Assembly: GCA_023386635.1 (NCBI GenBank)
Contig: JAEWJH010000055.1
Span: forward strand, 1-53,630
DNA: 53,630 nt
Reading direction: 5' to 3'
DNA from: Pseudomonadota bacterium
GTDB lineage: Bacteria; Pseudomonadota; Alphaproteobacteria; Rhizobiales; Xanthobacteraceae
The stretch's first letter is position 1; every line of letters starts with the position of its first letter. Under the pieces are notes generated by a model. The model saw only the letters and a list, made by a program, of their open reading frames with translations. It did no database searches and was not told the origin of the DNA. The position numbers and the translations under genes are program-made. Of the stretch, positions 1 through 8,006 are shown one piece after another.

Positions 1-690
1 CGGCCGGTACAACGCGCCGTGGTCGCCGACGTGCCGATCGCCATTCCGCCGCAGCAGGCGGCCCATACCTGGTCGCGTCTCGTCGCCGAGGCGCGCAAAT
101 ATATCGGCACCAATCCGACCGACATGCAGCGGCGCTGGTGTGCGCGCTTTATGAATCTGGTTCTGGCGCGGCTCGGCTATAACGGCACCGGCTCGGACGC
201 GGCGCGCTCGTTCGCGTCCTATGGCGAGAAGATTTCGCAGCCGAAGGTCGGCGCCATTGCCGTGCTGTCGCGCGGTCGCAATCAAAATCTCGGCCATGTC
301 GGTGTCATCAGCGGCTTCGACAGCCGCGGCAATCCGATCATCATATCCGGCAACCACGGACGCCGCGTCGCGGAATCGGTCTATCCGCGCTCGCGGGTGA
401 TCGCCTATGTGCTGCCGACGAGCGACGGGCCGCGCCGTCCGGTACTCGGCCGTCTTGCGCCGCCGCCGGCGTTCAGCCTCGCGCGAGCGGAGGCGCCGAT
501 GCCGCGCACGGTCGCCCGCGGTCCCGTGGCGCGCAGCCGGCTCGCCCGTCGCCCGCCGATCCAGAGGGTATCTCAGCAGCTTGCCGCGCGCCGCGCGCCG
601 GCCGTGGAAATCCGCCGCGTAGCCGTGAACGACCGCCCGGCGTTCCTGGCCCGGCTCGAGGCCGATCTGGGCAGGGCTGGCCGGCGCTAG
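1..690 (+). CDS. CHAP-like (NlpC/P60-type) cysteine amidohydrolase, TIGR02594-like, 5' end cut
   Basis: The frame is open from base 1, so the true start probably lies before the window; the first in-window start is GTG at 19. Counted from that GTG, the fold shows a candidate catalytic Cys at about residue 41 (motif RRWCARF) and His at about residue 93 (GHVGVISG), followed by SGNHG. That is the Cys/His layout of CHAP and TIGR02594-family domains, which cleave peptidoglycan peptide bonds. The last ~90 residues are rich in Arg, Ala and Pro, look low-complexity and may be a disordered or wall-binding tail. Any signal peptide would be upstream of the window. The stop overlaps the stop of the convergent MOSC gene by three bases. 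The substrate is inferred from the family. Confidence 0.72.
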   Translation, partial: RPVQRAVVADVPIAIPPQQAAHTWSRLVAEARKYIGTNPTDMQRRWCARFMNLVLARLGYNGTGSDAARSFASYGEKISQPKVGAIAVLSRGRNQNLGHVGVISGFDSRGNPIIISGNHGRRVAESVYPRSRVIAYVLPTSDGPRRPVLGRLAPPPAFSLARAEAPMPRTVARGPVARSRLARRPPIQRVSQQLAARRAPAVEIRRVAVNDRPAFLARLEADLGRAGRR

Positions 691-1472
691 AGTAATCGCG
701 GCTGTTCGGCCACCGCATCGCCGGGCGCGATTTCGCCGCCGTCCGTGACTTCCCCATAGATGCCGCAATCCACATGGCCGACCAGCCGCCGGATCGTGCC
801 GGGCACGTCGATGTCGCGCACACCGGTCTGCGGATCGACCTCCGTGGCGGCGCACCGGACGATCCGTTTGACGACCTTCAGCCTGGCGCTGCCCAGGTCG
901 AGGGTCTCGCCGACCAGACCGAGTTCGTGCCAGGCCGGCCAGCCCGCGACATAGACATTGGCGCGGAACCGCAACGGATCGACCGGCCGCCCCACGGATT
1001 TGGCGATCGCATCGACCGAGGCGAGGTTGATGATCGACACCACCTTTTTGGCCACGTCCGAGAAGCTGTGCCCCGGCGCGTGCAGCACGCGCGGCGGGCC
1101 GCGCAGTTCCGGCGCGATGAAGCTTTCGAAAAAGCGTTCGATCGTCCGGCGGCCGCCGGCGGTGCGCAGGTCGCCGCGCGCCGCGTCCCGGCCCTCGTGG
1201 CGGATGGAGAGTTCGTGGGTCGCGTCGTCGAAGCCGGTCTCCAGCCGCGCCAGACTTTCGTTGCGCATCAGCATCAGAAAGCGGATTTTCGGGAAATAGG
1301 CGGGGGCGGCTGGATCGAAGCCGATCGGGCCGTTCTCGATGGCATAGAGCCGGTCGGCCGGGATGGTCTGGCCGGGCGTGAGGCGGGTCCGGGGCAGCGC
1401 CTGCGGCGACAGCCCCTTGACCGGATAGCGATAAAGCGCAGCGATAGTCGGTCTCACACTGACCTGCGTCAT
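687..1472 (-). CDS. MOSC domain-containing protein
   Basis: A 261-residue protein with an N-terminal MOSC_N beta-barrel (residues 7-100, with YRYPVKGLSPQ) and a C-terminal MOSC domain. The conserved MOSC cysteine is visible at about residue 207 in RIVRCAATEVDPQTG, followed by RDIDVPG. MOSC proteins bind a sulfurated molybdenum cofactor or transfer its sulfur; relatives include mARC and YiiM/YcbX, which reduce N-hydroxylated compounds. The length fits stand-alone bacterial MOSC_N-MOSC proteins, which are cytoplasmic. It is transcribed convergently with the CHAP-like gene and divergently from clpB. A molybdenum oxidoreductase lies far away at 49.8 kb, so the substrate cannot be inferred from context. 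Confidence 0.85.
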   Translation of the reverse strand: MTQVSVRPTIAALYRYPVKGLSPQALPRTRLTPGQTIPADRLYAIENGPIGFDPAAPAYFPKIRFLMLMRNESLARLETGFDDATHELSIRHEGRDAARGDLRTAGGRRTIERFFESFIAPELRGPPRVLHAPGHSFSDVAKKVVSIINLASVDAIAKSVGRPVDPLRFRANVYVAGWPAWHELGLVGETLDLGSARLKVVKRIVRCAATEVDPQTGVRDIDVPGTIRRLVGHVDCGIYGEVTDGGEIAPGDAVAEQPRLL

Positions 1473-1528
1473 GGTTTTCAGGGAGGGCAGGGATAGTTTC
1501 TAAATGTGCCGGCCGATGAGGGGAACCC

Positions 1529-1558
1529 CTTCCGTTTTTCGCCTTTGTTCCCACATCT
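1529..1558 (+). promoter_or_regulatory. candidate heat-shock (RpoH, sigma-32) promoter of clpB
   Basis: CTTCC at 1529-1533 (preceded by CCC) and CCACATCT at 1551-1558 resemble the RpoH -35 (CCCTTGAA) and -10 (CCCCATNT) elements with a 17-base spacer. The -10 matches 7 of 8 positions; the -35 is weaker. Heat-shock control of clpB is normal for the family. No CIRCE inverted repeat was seen here. Only inspection supports this call. Confidence 0.35.
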
Positions 1559-1624
1559 GACGCAGCGGGTTGCCGATATGGAGCCCGTGCATCCGGTGCC
1601 GTCAGGGCCGAAGGAGTACAGTCT

Positions 1625-4225
1625 ATGAATTTCGAGAAATACACCGACCGCGCGCGGGGGTTCGTTCAGTCCGCGCAATCGCTGGCCTTGCGCGAAGGCC
1701 ACCAGCAGTTCGCGCCGGAGCACTTGCTCAAGGTGCTGCTCGACGATTCCGAAGGTCTCGCCGCCGGGCTGATCGACCGTTCGGGCGGCAATTCGCGGCA
1801 GGCGCTGCAGGCGACCGAAGCCGCGCTCAACAAGATTCCCAAAGTCAGCGGCAGCGCGGCAGGGCAGATCTATCTCGCCCCGGCGCTGGCGCGCGTGTTC
1901 GACGCGGCCGAGAAGGCCGGCGAGAAGGCGGGCGACAGCTTCGTCACCGTCGAGCGGCTTTTGCTTGCGCTCGCGCTGGAGAAAGACAGCGAGGCCGGCA
2001 AGGTGCTCAAGGCCGCCGGCGTCAATCCGCAGAGTCTCAACGCGGCGATCAATGCGCTGCGCGGCGGCCGTACGGCCGACAGCGCTTCGGCGGAAAACGC
2101 TTATGACGCCCTGAAGAAATATGCGCGCGACCTCACGGAGGCGGCACGCGCGGGCAAGCTCGATCCGGTGATCGGCCGCGACGAGGAAATCCGCCGTACC
2201 ATCCAGGTGCTGTCGCGGCGAACCAAGAACAATCCGGTGCTGATCGGCGAGCCCGGCGTCGGCAAGACGGCGATCGTCGAGGGCCTGGCGCTGCGCATCG
2301 TCAACGAAGACGTGCCGGAAAGCCTCAAGGACAAGAAGCTGCTGTCGCTCGACCTCGGCGCATTGATCGCCGGCGCGAAATATCGCGGCGAGTTCGAGGA
2401 GCGGTTGAAGGCCGTGCTCAACGAGGTGACCTCGGCGCAGGGCGGCATCGTGCTGTTCATCGACGAGATGCACACGCTGATCGGCGCCGGCAAGTCCGAT
2501 GGCGCGATGGATGCCTCGAACCTGCTCAAGCCCGCGCTCGCGCGCGGTGAGCTGCATTGCATCGGCGCGACCACGCTCGACGAATACAAGAAGCACGTCG
2601 AGAAGGACGCTGCCTTGGCGCGGCGGTTCCAGCCGGTGTTCGTCTCCGAGCCGACGGTCGAGGACACGATCTCGATCCTGCGCGGCCTCAAGGAAAAGTA
2701 CGAGATGCATCACGGCGTGCGCATCGCCGACGCCGCGCTGGTCGCGGCGGCGACGCTGTCGAACCGCTACATCACAGACCGCTTCCTGCCCGACAAGGCC
2801 ATCGACCTGGTCGATGAAGCCTCGGCGCGCCTGAAGATGCAGGTCGATAGCAAGCCGGAAGAGCTCGATTCCATCGACCGCGAGATCGTGCGGCGCAAGA
2901 TCGAGCAGGAGGCGCTGAAGAAGGAAACCGATCCGGGCTCCAAGGACCGGCTGAAAAACCTCGAAGGCGAACTCGTGACGCTGGAGAAGCAGTCGGCCGA
3001 CATCACCTCGCGCTGGAAGGCGGAAAAGGAAAAGCTCGGCAGCGCGCAGAAGCTCAAGAGCGAGCTGGAACAGCTCCGCACCGAACTCGCCAACGCGCAG
3101 CGCCGCGGTGAGTATCAGCGCGCGGGCGAGCTGGCCTATGGCCGCATTCCCGACCTCGAGAAGAAGCTCAAGGACATCGAGGCCAACGAGAAGTCCGGTG
3201 CGATGGTCGAGGAGACCGTCACTCCAGACCGGATCGCGCAGGTCGTGTCGCGCTGGACCGGCGTGCCGGTCGACAAGATGCTCGAAGGCGAGCGCGCCAA
3301 GCTGTTGCGCATGGAAGAGGAGATCGCGCGCCGCGTGATCGGCCAGCGTGAAGCGGTGCAGGCGGTCTCGACCGCGGTGCGTCGTGCGCGCGCCGGCCTG
3401 CAGGACCCGAACCGGCCGATCGGCTCGTTCATGTTCCTCGGGCCCACCGGCGTCGGCAAGACAGAGCTGACGAAGGCGCTCGCCGAATTCCTGTTCGACG
3501 ACGAGCAGGCGCTTCTGCGCATCGACATGTCCGAATACATGGAGAAGCACTCCGTCGCCCGTCTGATCGGCGCGCCTCCGGGCTATGTCGGTTACGACGA
3601 GGGCGGTGCGCTCACGGAAGCGGTGCGGCGCCGGCCCTATCAGGTGATCCTGTTCGACGAAATCGAGAAGGCGCATCCGGACGTGTTCAACGTCCTGTTG
3701 CAGGTGCTCGACGACGGACGACTCACCGACGGGCAGGGCCGTACGGTCGACTTCCGCAACACGCTGATCGTGATGACGTCGAACCTCGGCGCCGACTTCC
3801 TCGTCAACCAGCCGGAGGGCGAGGACACCGACATGGTGCGCGATCAGGTGATGACGGTGGTGCGCTCCGCGTTCCGTCCGGAGTTCCTCAACCGCGTCGA
3901 CGAGATCATCCTGTTCCATCGCTTGCAGAAGAGCGAGATCAGCCGGATCGTCGACATCCAGATGGGCCGGCTGCGCAACCTCCTCGCCGATCGCAAGATC
4001 GACGTGACGCTCGACGCCAAGGCGCGCGACTGGCTCGCCGACAAGGGCTGGGATCCGGCCTACGGCGCGCGGCCGCTGAAGCGCGTGATCCAGCGCTACG
4101 TGCAGGATCCGCTGGCGGAGATGATCCTTGCCGGCACGATCAAGGACGGCGAGGCCGTGTCACTGTCGGCGAACAAGGATGGCCTGTCGTTTAACGGTAA
4201 GGCTGTTGCCGCGAAAGCCGCGTAA
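1625..4225 (+). CDS. clpB: ATP-dependent disaggregase ClpB (Hsp100)
   Basis: An 866-residue, full-length ClpB. It pulls polypeptides out of aggregates together with DnaK/DnaJ/GrpE in the cytoplasm. Domains in order: N-terminal Clp_N pair (about 1-145), first AAA+ module with Walker A GEPGVGKT near residue 207 and Walker B LFIDEMHT, a long charged coiled-coil middle domain (about 405-520) that separates ClpB from ClpA/ClpC, second AAA+ module with GPTGVGKTE near 606 and ILFDEIEKAHPDV, then the C-terminal domain. The start is the ATG after AAGGAG at 1611-1616. An internal start for a short form was not assessed. The gene is monocistronic, with a candidate sigma-32 promoter upstream and a hairpin downstream. 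Confidence 0.98.
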   Translation: MNFEKYTDRARGFVQSAQSLALREGHQQFAPEHLLKVLLDDSEGLAAGLIDRSGGNSRQALQATEAALNKIPKVSGSAAGQIYLAPALARVFDAAEKAGEKAGDSFVTVERLLLALALEKDSEAGKVLKAAGVNPQSLNAAINALRGGRTADSASAENAYDALKKYARDLTEAARAGKLDPVIGRDEEIRRTIQVLSRRTKNNPVLIGEPGVGKTAIVEGLALRIVNEDVPESLKDKKLLSLDLGALIAGAKYRGEFEERLKAVLNEVTSAQGGIVLFIDEMHTLIGAGKSDGAMDASNLLKPALARGELHCIGATTLDEYKKHVEKDAALARRFQPVFVSEPTVEDTISILRGLKEKYEMHHGVRIADAALVAAATLSNRYITDRFLPDKAIDLVDEASARLKMQVDSKPEELDSIDREIVRRKIEQEALKKETDPGSKDRLKNLEGELVTLEKQSADITSRWKAEKEKLGSAQKLKSELEQLRTELANAQRRGEYQRAGELAYGRIPDLEKKLKDIEANEKSGAMVEETVTPDRIAQVVSRWTGVPVDKMLEGERAKLLRMEEEIARRVIGQREAVQAVSTAVRRARAGLQDPNRPIGSFMFLGPTGVGKTELTKALAEFLFDDEQALLRIDMSEYMEKHSVARLIGAPPGYVGYDEGGALTEAVRRRPYQVILFDEIEKAHPDVFNVLLQVLDDGRLTDGQGRTVDFRNTLIVMTSNLGADFLVNQPEGEDTDMVRDQVMTVVRSAFRPEFLNRVDEIILFHRLQKSEISRIVDIQMGRLRNLLADRKIDVTLDAKARDWLADKGWDPAYGARPLKRVIQRYVQDPLAEMILAGTIKDGEAVSLSANKDGLSFNGKAVAAKAA

Positions 4226-4248
4226 CGCGGTCGTAAAACGAACTGCAG

Positions 4249-4274
4249 TCATGGCCCGCGAAAGCGGGCCATGA
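4249..4274 (+). terminator. hairpin downstream of clpB
   Basis: A perfect 11-bp stem (TCATGGCCCGC / GCGGGCCATGA) closes on a GAAA tetraloop, 24 bases after the clpB stop. No T-run follows, so termination may be weak or Rho-assisted. The stem sequence resembles the ends of the dispersed GTCATGCCCGGC repeats found elsewhere in the window. Confidence 0.6.
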
Positions 4275-4317
4275 CATATTGCGCGCCTCATTGAGTCGCT
4301 TGCGAGACAAAATCCAG

Positions 4318-4788
4318 ATGAGCTACGCCGCCTCGGTCCTGCAGCCCGGAGAGACGATCCTGCGCATGGGCCGTCTGCACTGGACCATCTATCTGCGCTC
4401 GCTTCTGTATCTCGTCCTCGCCGGCGCGGTGTGGACGGCGACCGAAGCGTTCTTTCCCGAACAGCAGATGATCGGCCTGATCGCCGCCGCGCTGTTGCTG
4501 CTGCTGTTCCTGGCGAGTTTCGTGCATGCCTGGTTCGTGCGCTGGATCACGGAATTCGCGGTGACCAACCGGCGCGTGATCTACAAGGTCGGCTTCATCA
4601 ACCGCCGCACCGTCGAGATGAACATGGACAAGGTGCAGTCGGTGGAGGTCGAGCAGTCGATCGCCGGGCGACTGTTCGGCTACGGCACCATCAATGTGAT
4701 GGGCACCGGCTCGGATGAAGGCAGCATCATCCGCATGAAAAGCATCGGCAATCCGATCGCGCTGCGCAGCGCCATCACCAGCCGGTAG
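4318..4788 (+). CDS. PH domain-containing membrane protein (bPH_2/DUF304, YdbT-like)
   Basis: A 156-residue protein. Two adjacent hydrophobic segments (about residues 25-45 and 50-75, the second rich in Leu and Ala) anchor it in the inner membrane, and a bacterial PH-like beta domain follows (about 78-150, with EFAVTNRRVIYKVGF and GTINVMGTGSDEG). This matches the bPH_2 (formerly DUF304) family, whose cellular role is poorly known. ATG 4318 was chosen over an in-frame TTG at 4279 because MSYAASVLQPGE is the usual N terminus and the extension overlaps the clpB hairpin region. It stands alone between clpB and a repeat. Confidence 0.82.
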   Translation: MSYAASVLQPGETILRMGRLHWTIYLRSLLYLVLAGAVWTATEAFFPEQQMIGLIAAALLLLLFLASFVHAWFVRWITEFAVTNRRVIYKVGFINRRTVEMNMDKVQSVEVEQSIAGRLFGYGTINVMGTGSDEGSIIRMKSIGNPIALRSAITSR

Positions 4789-4818
4789 CTCACTCCTCGG
4801 AATCGCGTGCTCTTGCCG

Positions 4819-4942
4819 CCGTCGTGCCCGCATTCATTGCGGGCATTCACGGCTTATTTTCTTTCCGTCGCGCCATAGACGTGGATGGCCGGGACATCAG
4901 CGGGTTTACGCGCGTCTTCGCGCGCTATGCCCGGCCATGACG
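4819..4942. repeat. dispersed long palindromic repeat, family A copy 1
   Basis: The element begins GTCGTGCCCGCATTC and ends GCCCGGCCATGACG. It contains the internal words TTTTCTTTCC and AGACGTGGATGGCC that recur in the other copies (10717-10808, 18458-18585, 28982-29074, 46877-46998). The two ends can pair to form a long imperfect hairpin. It fills the gap between the convergent PH-domain and CoA-transferase genes. No coding capacity was recognised. Confidence 0.75.
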
Positions 4943-4981
4943 AAGAGAGAGATTGCTCGTCATACCCGAGCGCAGCTTGGC

Positions 4982-6154
4982 TTACGCCTCGCCGATTTCC
5001 TTGAGGATTTCCGCGGTGTGCTCGCCGAGCAGCGGCGATGGCCGGCCGGAGGATTGCGGCACGCCGTCGATGACGATCGGCGTGCGCACGCCGGGGATCG
5101 TGCCGGCCTTCGCGGCCTTGCTCGGCATGTCGATCCGCATGCCGCGATGGATCACCTGCGGATCGTTGAACACCTGCTCGATATTGTTGATCGGACCGGC
5201 CGGCACACCGACCGCTTCGAGCTTGGCGAGCAGATCGTCGCGCTTCATCTTCTTCGTATAGGCGGTGAGCTCGGGGATGATCTTGTCGCGGTTCGACAGC
5301 CGGCCGACATTGTTCTGATAGTCGGGATTGTTGGAAATCTCCGGCGCGCCGAGCACGCCACACAGCTTGTGGAACTGGCTGTCATTGCCGCTGGCGATGA
5401 TCAGATGGCCATCGGCGGTCGGGAATTCCTGATACGGCACGATGTTGGCGTGCGCGTTGCCGAGGCGGTGCGGGATTTTGCCCGACACCAGATAGTTCAG
5501 CGCCTGGTTGGCAAGGATGCCGACCGTCGAGTCGACCAGCGCCGTGTCGATATAGGCGCCCTTGCCGGTCTTCTCGCGCTGCGTCAGCGCGGCGAGGATG
5601 CCGACCGTCGAATAGACGCCGGTGAAGATGTCCGACACCGCGCCGCCGACCTTGACCGGCGGGCCGTCCGGCATGCCGGTGATGTCCATCAGTCCGGCCA
5701 TACCCTGCGCCATCAGGTCGTAGCCGGCGCGCTTGGCGTAAGGGCCGGTCTGGCCGAAGCCGGTCACCGAGCAATAGATCAGGCGCGGGCAGTCGGCCGC
5801 GAGGCTCTTGTAGTCGAGGCCGAACTTGGCGAGACCGCCAACCTTGAAGTTCTCGATCAGGATATCGGACTGCTGCGCCAGCTTGCGGATGATCCGCTTG
5901 CCTTCCTCGGTGTCGAAGTCGACCTCGATCGAGCGCTTGCCGCGGTTGGCGCAATGGAAATAGGCGGAGCCGATCGGGTTACCGTCTGCGCCTTCGACGA
6001 AAGGAGGGCCCCAGGCGCGGGTGTCGTCGCCCGGCCCCTTGCGTTCCACCTTGATCACGTCCGCGCCGAGGTCGGCCAGAATCTGCCCGGCCCAGGGGCC
6101 GGCGAGAATCCGCGCCAGTTCGAGAACACGCACACCACTCAGCGGGCCGGCCAT
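4982..6154 (-). CDS. class III CoA-transferase (CaiB/BaiF family)
   Basis: A 390-residue cytoplasmic enzyme that moves coenzyme A between carboxylic acids. The N terminus (MAGPLSGVRVLELARIL, then GPWAGQILADLGADVIKVE) is classic for the family. The catalytic aspartate that carries the anhydride is expected in KRAGYDLMAQGMAGLMD. ATG 6154 was chosen because GGAG lies just upstream and the family motif starts there; the reading frame extends further upstream, without homology. It is divergent from a TRAP transporter and malonyl-CoA decarboxylase operon. By inference it may load CoA onto the dicarboxylate taken up, taking the place of a malonyl-CoA synthetase. The true donor and acceptor cannot be read from sequence. 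Confidence 0.92.
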   Translation of the reverse strand: MAGPLSGVRVLELARILAGPWAGQILADLGADVIKVERKGPGDDTRAWGPPFVEGADGNPIGSAYFHCANRGKRSIEVDFDTEEGKRIIRKLAQQSDILIENFKVGGLAKFGLDYKSLAADCPRLIYCSVTGFGQTGPYAKRAGYDLMAQGMAGLMDITGMPDGPPVKVGGAVSDIFTGVYSTVGILAALTQREKTGKGAYIDTALVDSTVGILANQALNYLVSGKIPHRLGNAHANIVPYQEFPTADGHLIIASGNDSQFHKLCGVLGAPEISNNPDYQNNVGRLSNRDKIIPELTAYTKKMKRDDLLAKLEAVGVPAGPINNIEQVFNDPQVIHRGMRIDMPSKAAKAGTIPGVRTPIVIDGVPQSSGRPSPLLGEHTAEILKEIGEA

Positions 6155-6405
6155 CTTGTACTCCTTAAGCTCAATGCTCGGTTTTCCCCGTCTGCTATGC
6201 CCCCGGTGCGCGGCAACCGCAAGCCGCGCTCCGGCCGGGACATGGTTTGTGTTGCGATGCAATCGGAGTGGCCGATCCGACTATCGGCAGGGCCTGACGG
6301 ACCTGCTGTTATGGACTTGGCGGATGTGTCATTGGGCCGCTACAGTCTGCTCCCGAGGTGGCTTCATGCCGCATTCACAGACAAGAAACGAGGGAGAGGA
6401 CCCGC
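6155..6405. promoter_or_regulatory. divergent promoter region of CoA-transferase and TRAP-MCD operon
   Basis: This is the 251-base spacer between two divergent transcription units. It holds two small inverted repeats: TTGC-GAT-GCAA at 6252-6262 and GCCGAT-CCGACT-ATCGGC at 6271-6288. Either could bind a regulator of both units (GntR-type factors control malonate genes in other bacteria). No regulator gene is adjacent, so the binding protein is unknown. Confidence 0.35.
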
Positions 6406-7401
6406 ATGCGATCAATCATTTCTCTGCTGGCCGGCGGCGCTGCCGTTCTGGCGATGGCGGCTTCAGCACAGGCCCAGGTCACGCTGAAAGCGTCGCATCA
6501 GTTTCCCGGCGGCAAGGGCGATCCGCGCGACGAGATGGTGCAGATCATCGCCAGGGAGGTGAAGGCCGCGAATGTCGGGCTCGACATTCAGGTCTATCCC
6601 GGCGCATCGCTGTTCAAGCCGAACGATCAGTGGAACGCCATGGTCAACGGCCAGCTCGACATTTCGTCATTCCCGCTCGATTACGCCAGCGGCAAGGTCG
6701 GGGCCTTCAGCGCGACCTTGATGCCGGGTCTGGTGCGTAACCACGATCGCGCGCAGCGCATGAGCAACTCGCCGTTCATGAAGGACATCAAGGCGAAGAT
6801 CGAGAAGGCCGGCGTTGTCGTGCTCGCCGATGCGTGGCTGGCCGGCGCGGTTGCCTCCAAGAAAGGCTGTATCCGCAAGCCGGACGACATCAAGGGTCTC
6901 AAGATCCGCTCCGCCGGCCCGACCTTCGCCGCGATGTGGCAGCAGGCCGGCGCGTCGATCGTTTCGATCCCGTCGAACGAAGTCTATAACGCGCTGCAGA
7001 CCGGCGTCGCCGATGCGACCGACACGTCGACCGGCAGCTTCGTCTCGTTCCGCCTCTATGAGCAGGTGAAGTGCATCACCGCGCCGGGCGACAACGCACT
7101 GTGGTTCATGTACGAGCCGGTGCTGATGTCGAAGAAGAGCTTCGACAAGCTGACCAAGCCGCAGCAGGAAGCCCTGATGAAGGCCAGCAAGAAGTCCGAG
7201 GAATACTTCCACGCCGAAACCCGCAAGCTCGACGAGAAGATGGCCGAGGCGTTCAAGAAGAACAACGTCGAGGTCGTGACGCTGACGTCGGCGGAGTTCG
7301 ATGCGTGGGTCAAGATCGCGCAGGCTAGTTCCTACAAGCGTTTCGCCGACGAGGTTCCCGATGGCAAGAAGCTGATCGACGAAGCGCTCGCGGTGAAATA
7401 A
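6406..7401 (+). CDS. TRAP transporter solute-binding protein (DctP family)
   Basis: A 331-residue periplasmic receptor that captures an organic acid and delivers it to the TRAP permease. The signal peptide is clear: MRSIISLLAGG, a hydrophobic core, then AMAASAQA with cleavage before QVTLKASHQF. The DctP fold shows DDIKGLKIRSAGPTFAAMWQ, in which the Arg of KIRS normally salt-bridges the substrate carboxylate, then VYNALQTGVADATD. ATG 6406 has GGGAGAGGA 6-14 bases upstream. It leads an operon with the small and large permeases and malonyl-CoA decarboxylase, so malonate or a related dicarboxylate is the most likely ligand (inference). A strong hairpin follows the gene. Confidence 0.93.
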   Translation: MRSIISLLAGGAAVLAMAASAQAQVTLKASHQFPGGKGDPRDEMVQIIAREVKAANVGLDIQVYPGASLFKPNDQWNAMVNGQLDISSFPLDYASGKVGAFSATLMPGLVRNHDRAQRMSNSPFMKDIKAKIEKAGVVVLADAWLAGAVASKKGCIRKPDDIKGLKIRSAGPTFAAMWQQAGASIVSIPSNEVYNALQTGVADATDTSTGSFVSFRLYEQVKCITAPGDNALWFMYEPVLMSKKSFDKLTKPQQEALMKASKKSEEYFHAETRKLDEKMAEAFKKNNVEVVTLTSAEFDAWVKIAQASSYKRFADEVPDGKKLIDEALAVK

Positions 7402-7414
7402 GACGAAATCTCCC

Positions 7415-7440
7415 GCCGGCCGGATCTCGATCCGGCCGGC
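7415..7440 (+). terminator. intra-operon hairpin after dctP-type gene
   Basis: A perfect 11-bp stem (GCCGGCCGGAT / ATCCGGCCGGC) with a CTCG loop is followed by ATTTTG. It lies between the binding-protein gene and the permease genes of one operon. It probably acts as a partial terminator or 3' mRNA stabiliser, giving more receptor than permease. An independent promoter for the permeases is not excluded. Confidence 0.75.
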
Positions 7441-7463
7441 ATTTTGCTTGTACCGGGCCTGTC

Positions 7464-8006
7464 ATGAACCATTTTATTCGCTTTGTGCGCTCGCTGTCGC
7501 TGGCGGGTGGCTTTTTTGCCGCGCTGCTGACAGCGACCGCGGTCCTGATCGTCTGTCAGATGGTCTTCATCCGCTATATGCTGAACGATAATACGATCTG
7601 GCAGACCGATTTCGTGACTTACAGCATCGTCGCTGCGACATTCATCGGCGGTCCATACGTCCTGATGACGCGCGGTCACGTCAATGTTGACGTTGTGCCC
7701 GTTTATGTCGGCTTGCGCGCCCGCTGGTGGCTGGCGCTGATCGCGATTTTGATCTCGCTGGCCTTTGCCGTGGTCATGGCGATCCTCACCTTCTATTTCT
7801 GGCATGAGGCTTGGGACAACAACTGGCGCTCCGATTCCATGTGGCGCGCACGGCTATGGATTCCCTATGCGGCGATGCCGGTCGGCTTCGCGCAACTGTC
7901 CCTCCAATACATCGTCGAACTGCTTGAGCTTGTGACCGGTCGCGTGCCGCCGTTTGGGATCACCGGCGATCCCAATGAAGCTGCTTTGAAGGAGGCCGGG
8001 ATATGA
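7464..8006 (+). CDS. TRAP transporter small permease (DctQ family)
   Basis: A 180-residue inner-membrane protein with four predicted transmembrane segments (about residues 14-37, 50-70, 88-113 and 133-155). It carries the family pattern of a first helix followed by RYMLNDNTIWQTDF. DctQ packs against the large permease and helps dock the binding protein. It starts 62 bases after the dctP-type gene, beyond a hairpin. Its stop overlaps the start of the large permease (ATGA), showing translational coupling. Confidence 0.9.
   Translation: MNHFIRFVRSLSLAGGFFAALLTATAVLIVCQMVFIRYMLNDNTIWQTDFVTYSIVAATFIGGPYVLMTRGHVNVDVVPVYVGLRARWWLALIAILISLAFAVVMAILTFYFWHEAWDNNWRSDSMWRARLWIPYAAMPVGFAQLSLQYIVELLELVTGRVPPFGITGDPNEAALKEAGI

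Noticed and set aside
1478..3919. An 813-codon open frame antisense to clpB.
   Set aside because: It is the mirror of a high-GC gene: composition is Arg/His/Leu-biased, no domain is seen, and clpB on the other strand is unmistakable.
4249..4274. Possible riboregulator in front of the PH-domain gene.
   Set aside because: A simple perfect hairpin just after clpB is better read as a transcript end.
6155..6262. Extended N terminus of the CoA-transferase from a TTG at 6262.
   Set aside because: The family motif begins at ATG 6154 with a good ribosome site; the extension has no homology.
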